Origin: JBGOUJ01 sp041477005
GTDB taxonomy: Bacteria; Acidobacteriota; Terriglobia; Bryobacterales; JACQDG01
Direction: 5' to 3'
NCBI GenBank assembly: GCA_041477005.1
Contig: JBGOUJ010000275.1
Span: 1-9,592, forward strand
DNA length: 9,592 bases
A program made the translations under genes and the position numbers. The first letter of the stretch is position 1; each line of letters starts with the position of its first letter. This document shows positions 4,975 through 9,592 of the stretch, piece by piece. The notes under the pieces were generated by a model. The model ran no database searches. It saw only the letters and a list, made by a program, of their open reading frames with translations, and was not told the origin of the DNA.

Positions 4975-5802
4975 CTAGCTAGCGCTCCGCTTCGGGCCAA
5001 CTGGATGATGTGGTCGGCGGCACGATAGGCCAGCGCCTGAATCGTACAGGTGGGCTGGCCGCGGCCCGAGGTCACGAAGCTGCTGCCGTCGGCGATGAAG
5101 AGATTGGGCACGTCGTGGGCGCGGTGCCGCTTGTCCACCACCGAGCTGGCCGGATCGTTGCCCATGCGGCAGGTGCCGAGCAGGTGAACGGTTGAGGTTT
5201 GTTCCTCGACTGGACGCTCTTGTACTCGTTCAGCGGATGCTCGAATAGCCCGCCCGCAAACGCGTAGCTGTTGAACATCAGGTGCTTGCCGACCACGCCG
5301 CTGGAATTGGCCAGGCCCTGCGGGAACAGGTTGGACTTCGACATCAGCAGCAGGCGCGGCGTTTCGGCGCCGTTCGCACAAACGACCACGGCCTTCGCTT
5401 TCTGGAAAACCTCCCGCCCCCGGCTGTCGAGATAGACCACACCGGTCACCCGGCCCGATCGGTCCACCTCGACCTTGCGCACGTAGCTCAAGGGGCGGAT
5501 CTCGCAGCGGCCCGTTTTCTCCGCTTCCGGGATCACCGTCGCCAGGGTGCTGGATTTCGCTTTCACTTCACACCCGAAGTGCTCGCAGAAGCCGCAGTGC
5601 ACGCAGCCGGCGCGCCCCCGGTACGGCCGGGACAGGATGGCCATGGGGGCGGGGAACGCATGCCAGCCGAGCTTGCGGGCGGCTCGAGAACCACGATGCG
5701 GAACCCCGCCGTGGCCAGCTCCTTGGCGATGACGCCGCCCGCCGCCCCGGCGCCCACGATCACGAAATCGATTTCGTTACGGCTGGTCTTTGGCAGCAGC
5801 AT
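4975..5802 (-). pseudogene. GMC oxidoreductase with two internal deletions
   Basis: A minus-strand remnant of an FAD-dependent GMC-family oxidoreductase (gluconate/choline-dehydrogenase-like) that should be about 550-580 residues long. Three blocks remain, each in a different frame. Block 1, from the ATG at 5802, has the dinucleotide-binding motif: EIDFVIVGAGAAGGVIAKEL, then IVVLE. Block 2 starts near 5675 with LGWHAFPAPMAIL, then CVHCGFCEHFGCEVKAKSST, then AVVVCANGAETPRLLLMSKS and HPLNEYKSVQ. Block 3 starts near 5212 with VEEQTSTVHLLGTCRMGNDP, VPNLFIADGSSFVTSGRGQP and TCTIQALAYRAADHI, the conserved C-terminal region with the catalytic-His area. Judged against family layout, roughly 160 residues are gone between blocks 1 and 2 and roughly 120 between 2 and 3, both with loss of frame. 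Cys residues in block 2 (CVHCGFCEHFGC) resemble the cluster-like motif of membrane-associated GMC dehydrogenases. The normal stop is not clear; homology fades near 4980. The gene is dead as sequenced. Confidence 0.8.
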
Positions 5803-5869
5803 CGTAGAACCCCAAAGGGAGGCTCGAATCGGTAGCACAACTTAGGGCGCGTATTCCAACTCCCCTAGT

Positions 5870-6284
5870 CTACGACGCGGCCCGGTCCGGCCGGATATAA
5901 GTAATCGTGTGGTGCGTGAGCAGCTTCCCCTCGACGCTCACGCACTCGGCGACTCCATAGATCAGGCGCCTCCCCAGCTTCAGGATCTTGGCCCGGTAGA
6001 GAAAATCCTCCCGCCGGGCGCCGTTGAGGAAATTCGTCTTCATCTCCGCCGTTATGGCAGCTTCCTGTTTGCCCAGCTTTGTCATGATGGCCAGCCACGT
6101 CGGCCGCCGCCATAAAGACCTGTCCGCTCACGATGCCTCCCGGCCGCTCGAACGCCCGCTGGAACGGCACGGTGAGCGCGCACTCGCCATCGCCTATCGA
6201 GTGGAGCCGGAATCCGTAGCTCTTGGTAAACGACACTTCGGAGAGAAGCTTTTCGAGTTCCGGCTGGGTTACCGCCAGAGGCAT
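5870..6284 (-). pseudogene. PaaI/4HBT hotdog-fold thioesterase, small frameshifting deletion
   Basis: Two frames join into one hotdog-fold acyl-CoA thioesterase of about 140 residues. From the ATG at 6284: LEKLLSEVSFTKSYGFRLHS, GECALTVPFQRAFERPGGIV, then SGQVFMAAADVA. In the next frame from about 6098: WLAIMTKLGKQEAAITAEMK, then TNFLNGARREDFLYRAKILK and VEGKLLTHHTITYIRP, ending at 5870. Relatives read DVAMWLAIM across the gap. Here GACGTGG is followed directly by CTGGCC, which an 8-nt loss between two GTGG copies would explain. The segment before the shift holds the GG(I/V)xxG motif; the segment after it holds the acidic catalytic-helix neighbourhood and the final strands. As sequenced the product is truncated and inactive. 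It lies 67 bp upstream of the GMC remnant in the same direction, so the two may once have been co-transcribed. Confidence 0.75.
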
Positions 6285-6333
6285 AGGCCTATCTTGACAC
6301 AGCTCCCGGAGGCCCCGGAGGGACGGCTAACCC

Positions 6334-6371
6334 GGGGCTTCGCCCCTGATGTCCCGGCTGCGCCGGGATAT
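6334..6371 (-). terminator. Two tandem GC-rich hairpins downstream of the response regulator
   Basis: GGGGC-TTC-GCCCC (6334-6346) is followed after a few bases by a longer stem, TCCCGGC-TGC-GCCGGGA (6352-6368), extendable with one G-T pair to 6349-6371. They lie between the response-regulator stop (6517) and the thioesterase start (6284) on the minus strand, so they could end the regulator transcript. There is no T tract. A third short palindrome, GACCGAGTCGGTC (6497-6509), sits just after the regulator stop. Alternatively these are REP-like sequences. Confidence 0.4.
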
Positions 6372-6516
6372 GGGAAGCCGGAGCCAGGGCGCCGGATGAC
6401 GGTCTAAGCGCGTGCCCAGCGGCGCGCTCGGCGTCGGCCTCGCAGCGTACGGTAACCGCTCCATGCCGGAGCAGCCGATGGTTGTTGTGATTCGAAGACC
6501 GAGTCGGTCGGGGGCG

Positions 6517-7227
6517 CTAGTTTTCGAGGACCGCGTCCATATCCATCCCGGGCATTTGCTCGCCCCGGAACAGCTTATGGTACAAGTAGTAGGCTATGAG
6601 GCTGGGCCGGTTGACGGCCCCGGTGCGGTGCATGAGCTGGTGGATGGTCGAGGAGATCACGTTTTCGTCCACGGCGATCACCCGGCCGATGTCCCGGTTG
6701 CTGCGCCCGCAGGCCATCAGCATCAGGATGCGCTGCTCCCGGGCGGTGAATTGCGACCAAGGGTCGTTCTCCGCCCCGGTCTTGGGCAGGAACTCGACCA
6801 TCTGGATCAGGTCCATGTAGCGGGCCAGGATATGCGGCGGGATCCAGGTGCCTCCGGAGGCCAGGCGGCGAATGGCTGAGCCCAGGTTGTCGCCCGAAGT
6901 CTGCAGGTCGATGTAGCCCCGCGCTCCCGACTCGAGCAGGATCATGGTGACCGAGTCGTCCTCGGCCGAGCCGATGATCAGGAACTGCAGGTGGCTGAAA
7001 CGCGATTTGACCTTCGAGACGTCCTCGGCCAGCTCCGGCCCATGCTTATCCGAATCGGTCATCACCACGTCGACATCGGCATACGCGGTGTCCGGCACGT
7101 CCTCCAGCCAACGCGTATTGCTCCAGCCGATAACGATGTCGCGCTCGGTGCGTAGGCGGTTCTTTACCTCTTCGTAGAACCGGGCATCGTCGTCCACCAA
7201 CAGCACTTTCGCCCCAGTGGCAGGCAC
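6517..7227 (-). CDS. NarL/LuxR-type response regulator lacking the conserved receiver lysine
   Basis: A 236-residue response regulator. The GTG start at 7227 has a strong AGGAGG 5 nt upstream. The receiver domain (about 5-125) has the acidic pocket D12-D13-D14 (VLLVDDDARFYEE), the phospho-acceptor candidate D58 (VVMTDSDKHG), and S87 in LIIGSAEDD. The usual Lys near the end (GYLxK) is absent: the phrase is GARGYIDLQTSGDN. The C-terminal LuxR-type helix-turn-helix (about 157-218) reads FTAREQRILMLMACGRSNRD, then IGRVIAVDENVISSTIHQLM. The recognition helix departs from the common TVKxH pattern (ENVISSTIH). Without the Lys the phosphorylation switch may work differently or not at all. No histidine kinase is nearby, so it is an orphan and its targets are unknown. 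Upstream lies a long leader with a possible 29-residue membrane peptide. The gene is intact and its neighbours are broken, which suggests it is under selection. Confidence 0.88.
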   Translation of the reverse strand: MPATGAKVLLVDDDARFYEEVKNRLRTERDIVIGWSNTRWLEDVPDTAYADVDVVMTDSDKHGPELAEDVSKVKSRFSHLQFLIIGSAEDDSVTMILLESGARGYIDLQTSGDNLGSAIRRLASGGTWIPPHILARYMDLIQMVEFLPKTGAENDPWSQFTAREQRILMLMACGRSNRDIGRVIAVDENVISSTIHQLMHRTGAVNRPSLIAYYLYHKLFRGEQMPGMDMDAVLEN

Positions 7228-7367
7228 CCTAGCCTCCTAGCTCCGACTCTCTAGTACCTTAACACGGGCAATAAGTCCATGTCTCTCAGTAAACATACCT
7301 AACCCATTTGGAGTACTACCGGTATTCTTCCAGGTAAGCGAAAGTGCCGGATGGAGTTATCGGAGAC

Positions 7368-7457
7368 CTACCGGCGGTCCCGTTCGGGAGGCCCAACCAG
7401 AGAAAGGACCAGCGTAATCAGAACCATCAACGCCAGTACTGTGGGTACCAGTAACAT
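7368..7457 (-). CDS. Possible 29-residue single-span membrane peptide
   Basis: An ATG at 7457 with GGGAGA about 4 nt upstream opens a 29-codon frame ending at TAG (7370-7368). The product is hydrophobic for about 20 residues (MLLVPTVLALMVLITLVLSL) and ends with a charged tail, VGPPERDRR. This is the layout of a bitopic small membrane protein with a basic C-terminal end. It lies 140 bp upstream of the response regulator on the same strand. It resembles no family I recognise; KdpF- and CydX-like peptides have similar length but different residues. Short frames of this size occur by chance, so the SD and the composition are the only support. Confidence 0.4.
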   Translation of the reverse strand: MLLVPTVLALMVLITLVLSLVGPPERDRR

Positions 7458-7560
7458 TCGATCTCCCTGTGACTAGCAGTCAGACTGCACTTCGCGTACC
7501 AGAATCCTTATCGGCCCGGTTCTGAGGTTCTTGATCCTTTAGAATCAGTGAGTTTCAAGA

Positions 7561-7588
7561 GGGCCCGGCACCGGCTGACGCCGGGCCC
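7561..7588 (-). terminator. Strong 9-bp stem-loop downstream of the broken Tat-protein gene
   Basis: GGGCCCGGC (7561-7569) and GCCGGGCCC (7580-7588) are perfectly complementary around a 10-nt loop. On the minus strand the stem is followed by TCTTGAAACT, which has no real T run. It lies 57 bp past the stop at 7645 and upstream of the possible small peptide, so it fits a terminator for the remnant gene at 7645-7895. The rest of 7228-7644 shows no further gene. Confidence 0.5.
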
Positions 7589-7644
7589 GAGGCAATAAGT
7601 ATCCAGGTGGGCGGAATTCGGACGCAAAGCCGGCTTACGGCCTC

Positions 7645-7895
7645 TTACAGCTTCAGAATCTTGCCGCCGTTGGCGGAGAGGACCTGGGGCCGTGCTCGTC
7701 CATTTGCTTCAGCAGGTGATTGACAGGCCGGGGGAATGCCTTCCCGCTTGAGCTGGAACATCACCGGCGCCGAAGTAGACAAAAGAGTGTGAAGGTCGAT
7801 CCGGGAGCCGGATGCGGGGTCGCGGCGCCACCCAGACGCGGGAAGAGCGCCGCCCCGGCGGCCGCATCCAAGAAGGCTCGACGAGTGCTCCGGGC
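7645..7895 (-). pseudogene. Remnant of a Tat-exported protein: N-terminal signal and C-terminal end, middle missing
   Basis: On the minus strand a Tat signal is readable near 7890-7790: STRRAFLDAAAGAALFPRLG, then GAATPHPAPGS, with the twin-arginine TRRAFL and a hydrophobic Ala-rich core. It lacks a start codon in frame. After about 60 bp of unclear coding, the end of a protein follows: FPRPVNHLLKQMDEHGP, and one base out of frame QVLSANGGKILKL-stop (TAA at 7647-7645). Restoring one C in the CCCC run near 7684 joins these two parts. I do not recognise the family from the C-terminal end. The simplest reading is a secreted enzyme that lost its start and nearly all of its middle. The weak point is that signal and tail are assumed to come from the same gene only because of order and strand. 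Confidence 0.42.
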
Positions 7896-7920
7896 TGCTC
7901 CCTTGGACGGGCGGCCGGCC

Positions 7921-8274
7921 TCACCGCTTCAGTCGCTTGGCGGTGAAGGTGCCGGAGGCGATGCTCCCGTAGTCCGCCTTGCCCTTCATCGTGTCGCCGG
8001 AGACGGTTCCGTCGTAGGTGGCGGTGATCTCGCCAAGGTCGCCCTTGACGGTGAAGCTAAACGAGATGGCGTCGCCCTTGACCGTCCCGGCGACGTCGGC
8101 TTCGCCGAGCTGGCCCTGGTAGCGGCCGGTCAGCTTTTCTCCCTTCTGCTGGAAGGTGAAGGTGGGGGAGCCACCTTGGCCGCCCAGGTCGACCGTGAAC
8201 CCCCACTTGCCGGTCACGTCGGCTGCCTGCAAGGCCAGCGGCAGCAGGAGAAGGAGAATCCGGATTCTGTGCAT
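7921..8274 (-). CDS. Small secreted beta-rich protein of unknown function
   Basis: A 117-residue protein with a Sec signal peptide (MHRIRILLLLLPLALQAAD, cleavage probably after QA), giving a mature domain of about 100 residues. The start is an ATG at 8274 with AAGGGG about 7 nt upstream. The mature part consists of alternating strands with repeated turn phrases: GKWGFTVDLGGQGGSPTFTF, KLTGRYQGQLGEADVAGTVK, ISFSFTVKGDLGEITATYDG, then TVSGDTMKGKADYGSIASGT and a basic end AKRLKR. The pattern 'GKW-F-V ... FxxxGEKLTGxYxG ... GTVKGxxIxFxF ... GTVSGDTMKG' is common in small secreted hypothetical proteins of Acidobacteria and Planctomycetes and suggests a lipocalin-like beta-barrel. No catalytic residues or Cys are seen. 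A role in binding a small molecule or acting as an accessory domain is only a guess. The gene looks intact, and its stop lies close to the broken Tat gene. Confidence 0.75.
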   Translation of the reverse strand: MHRIRILLLLLPLALQAADVTGKWGFTVDLGGQGGSPTFTFQQKGEKLTGRYQGQLGEADVAGTVKGDAISFSFTVKGDLGEITATYDGTVSGDTMKGKADYGSIASGTFTAKRLKR

Positions 8275-8306
8275 GACGGCCCCTTTTTTCGGAGCCGCGA
8301 CCGTGA

Positions 8307-8340
8307 GGGAGCGGCTTCCGGATAGCGGGAACCCGCTCCC
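8307..8340. repeat. Palindromic repeat, copy 1
   Basis: GGGAGCGG (8307-8314) and CCGCTCCC (8333-8340) form the outer stem, with TTCC/GGGAA-type pairing further in around GGATAGC. It is preceded by GCCGCGACCGTGA. It lies between the small secreted protein and the oxidoreductase and closely matches copy 2 at 8398-8430, so it is an interspersed palindromic element rather than a gene-specific terminator. Confidence 0.7.
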
Positions 8341-8397
8341 TTAGAAGCTGCAACGGAATCGACTCTCGCCGCGAGGGGCGGCCTGTGTCTAAGCCGC

Positions 8398-8430
8398 GGG
8401 AGCGGTTTCCGGATAACGGGAACCGCTCCC
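8398..8430. repeat. Palindromic repeat, copy 2
   Basis: The outer stem GGGAGCGGTT / AACCGCTCCC is perfect, and with the inner bases the arms pair over 12 of 13 positions around GGATAAC. It is followed by TCTACGGTCGCGG, the complement of the flank GCCGCGACCGTGA seen before copy 1 apart from an added base, so the two copies together also form a larger inverted arrangement (about 8294-8443). Confidence 0.7.
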
Positions 8431-8451
8431 TCTACGGTCGCGGAGGCCCAC

Positions 8452-8470
8452 TATAACATGGTGGTATGAT
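8452..8470 (+). promoter_or_regulatory. Possible promoter elements of the oxidoreductase gene
   Basis: Two candidate -10 elements: TATAAC (8452-8457) and an extended -10 TGGTATGAT (8462-8470). The first would place transcription start about 25 nt before the ATG at 8489; the second about 12 nt before it. No clear -35 is present, because this region is occupied by the palindromic repeat. The second resembles the TGGTATGCT element at 2743. Confidence 0.35.
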
Positions 8471-8488
8471 GCTCGGCGGAGGTGAACC

Positions 8489-9592
8489 ATGAGACGCATG
8501 AGACGTCGGGAAGCATTGAAGCTGGCGGCAATAGGTGCGGCGGCGATGGGGGCGAGGGCCGCCCAGGACAAGCTCAAGGCCGGGCTGGTCGGCTGCGGCG
8601 GACGCGGCACCCAGGCCGTAGTGGATACGCTCACCGGCAACGAAAATCTCGAGCTGGTGGCCATGGCGGACGTTTTCGAGGACCATCTGGAGGGCTCGCT
8701 GGGCCGGTTGCGCGACCCGAAGTTTTTGGGACGGCACGCCGGCATCACCGTCGAGCGCGGTGGCCGGCCGACCCAACTGACGGCTGAAGACCTGGCGTCT
8801 TCGATTCAGCCGCGCATCAAGGTCGACCCCGAGCACCACTTCGTGGGCTTCGACGCTTACAAAAAGCTCGTCTCTTCCGATGTCGATATCGTGATGCTTT
8901 GCACCCCGCCCGGCTACCGTCCCATTCACTTCGAGGCAGCCATCGAGGCCGGCAAGCACGTTTTCACCGAGAAGCCCATCGCTACGGACCCGGTGGGGAC
9001 GCGGCGCTTCATGGCCGCGGCCAAAAAGGCCGAGCAGCGTAAGCTCACCGTCATGAGCGGCGCGCAGCGGCGCTGCCATCGCGAGTATGTCGAGACCGTG
9101 GAGAAGATCCAAAACGGCGCCATCGGCGAGATCGTGGCCGCCTATGCCACCTATCTCAGCGGCCCGGTCCTCCACGCCAAGGCCCGCGACACCAAATGGG
9201 CCGACATGGAGTGGCAGCATCGAAACTGGTATTCGTTCCTGTGGCTGTGCGGCGACCAGATCGTCGAGCAGCACTTCCACAACCTGGACTTCATCAACTG
9301 GGCGATGGGCGCGCATCCCGAGAAAGTCGTGGCCTCAGGCGGTATCGCCTGGCGCCCGCGCGAGGAGCTCTACGGCAACATCTACGATCACATGCACTCC
9401 GACTTCGTCTATCCCAACGGCGTCCACCTCACCAGCCACTGCCGGCAGTATCCGCAGGGACCGTACCGCAACGTGAGCGACCTGCTGGTCGGAACCAAGG
9501 GCCGCAGTACCGGCCTCGACCTGGGAACCAAAGGGATCAACCCCTACGTTCAGGAGCACATCAACATGGTCAAGAGCATCCTGGGCGAGGGA
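8489..9592 (+). CDS. Tat-exported Gfo/Idh/MocA-family oxidoreductase (3' end beyond window)
   Basis: 368 residues are present with no stop; the gene continues past the right edge. The ATG at 8489 has GGAGGT 5 nt upstream. Residues 1-24 are a Tat signal, MRRMRRREALKLAAIGAAAM then GARA, so the enzyme probably folds with its NAD(P) in the cytoplasm before export. The Rossmann fold starts at KAGLVGCGGRGTQ (G35-C-G37-G-R-G40), continues with AMADVFEDH, VDIVMLCTPPGYRP and the family motif E161-K162-P163 in HVFTEKPIATDP. The C-terminal domain has DQIVEQHFHNLDFINWAMG (257-275) with the candidate catalytic Asp/His residues. About 40 residues (79-118) are inserted between the second and third Rossmann strands, as in other Planctomycetes/Acidobacteria members. 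It is likely a sugar or inositol dehydrogenase or a related glycoside-modifying enzyme; the substrate cannot be told. Identity to the family is clear throughout, and the frame is intact. Confidence 0.92.
   Translation, partial: MRRMRRREALKLAAIGAAAMGARAAQDKLKAGLVGCGGRGTQAVVDTLTGNENLELVAMADVFEDHLEGSLGRLRDPKFLGRHAGITVERGGRPTQLTAEDLASSIQPRIKVDPEHHFVGFDAYKKLVSSDVDIVMLCTPPGYRPIHFEAAIEAGKHVFTEKPIATDPVGTRRFMAAAKKAEQRKLTVMSGAQRRCHREYVETVEKIQNGAIGEIVAAYATYLSGPVLHAKARDTKWADMEWQHRNWYSFLWLCGDQIVEQHFHNLDFINWAMGAHPEKVVASGGIAWRPREELYGNIYDHMHSDFVYPNGVHLTSHCRQYPQGPYRNVSDLLVGTKGRSTGLDLGTKGINPYVQEHINMVKSILGEG

Noticed and set aside
5282..5845. A 187-codon plus-strand frame
   Set aside because: It runs opposite the GMC remnant, which has clear family motifs on the minus strand.
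6412..6879. A 155-codon plus-strand frame
   Set aside because: Opposite the helix-turn-helix of the response regulator; composition is typical of a GC-rich shadow.
7267..7600. Repeated 10-mer GGCAATAAGT (7267 and 7591)
   Set aside because: Dozens of 10-mers are expected to occur twice by chance in a window of this length.
7720..8325. A 201-codon plus-strand frame
   Set aside because: It covers the small secreted protein and the Tat remnant in antisense and shows no signal or domain.
8294..8443. CRISPR-like repeat array
   Set aside because: Only two units, each an internal palindrome with variable flanks and no regular spacer series, so it fits a REP-type element better.
8432..9316. A 294-codon open frame on the minus strand
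   Set aside because: It lies opposite the clear Gfo/Idh/MocA gene, has no family-like residues, and is explained by high GC suppressing stops in the antisense frame.

Overview
The window looks like an accessory, decay-rich stretch of a high-GC bacterial chromosome, most likely Acidobacteriota of the Bryobacterales/Solibacter type. This is inferred from gene content, not from a marker gene. The clues are two 3' remnants of Oar-like TonB-dependent receptors (with the phrases NLQFRAESFNVFNH and SRVLSLGLKLLF-stop), a secreted c-heme plus copper-monooxygenase-like protein, a Tat-exported Gfo/Idh/MocA oxidoreductase, a GMC oxidoreductase, and several toxin-antitoxin (TA) modules.

Layout. Positions 1-504 (minus strand): the 5' end of a secreted alpha/beta-hydrolase esterase and an orphan, short Phd/YefM-type antitoxin. 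Positions 629-1528 (plus): an intact Fpg/Nei-like DNA glycosylase. Positions 1576-2725 (minus): a gene graveyard. It holds two TonB-receptor tails with a TumE/TumA-like TA operon between them; toxin and antitoxin reading frames overlap by ATGA and each carries a 1-nt frameshift. A perfect palindrome lies just upstream of the toxin start. Positions 2770-4125 (plus): an intact secreted cytochrome c / copper type II monooxygenase-like protein. Positions 4204-4747 (minus): an intact YefM-YoeB module, convergent with the previous gene. Positions 4975-5802 (minus): a GMC oxidoreductase gene that appears to have lost two internal blocks. Positions 5870-6284 (minus): a PaaI-type thioesterase with a small frameshifting deletion. 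Positions 6517-7227 (minus): an intact NarL-like response regulator lacking the conserved receiver lysine, with a possible 29-residue membrane peptide upstream (7368-7457). Positions 7645-7895 (minus): the two ends of a Tat-exported protein whose middle is missing. Positions 7921-8274 (minus): a small secreted beta-rich protein. Positions 8307-8430: two copies of a palindromic repeat. Positions 8489-9592 (plus): an intact Gfo/Idh/MocA oxidoreductase that runs off the right edge.

How the genes work together. There is no single large operon. Intact genes (glycosylase, cytochrome/monooxygenase, YefM-YoeB, response regulator, small beta protein, oxidoreductase) alternate with broken ones. The secreted redox genes fit periplasmic turnover of carbohydrates or aromatics, but no substrate can be read from the sequence. 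The number of broken frames (TumE, TumA, GMC, thioesterase, Tat protein, two TonB tails) is the most striking property. The large GMC losses cannot be simple sequencing error, whereas the 1-nt homopolymer-type changes in TumE, TumA and the Tat protein could be.

Stretches without recognised genes: 505-628 is a divergent spacer with a weak stem-loop. 1681-1766 shows nothing recognisable. 4848-4974 is GC-rich with short hairpins and no gene. 6285-6516 holds a pair of hairpins. 7228-7644 holds only the possible 29-residue ORF and a strong 9-bp stem-loop. No tRNA, rRNA, CRISPR array, transposase or integrase was seen.
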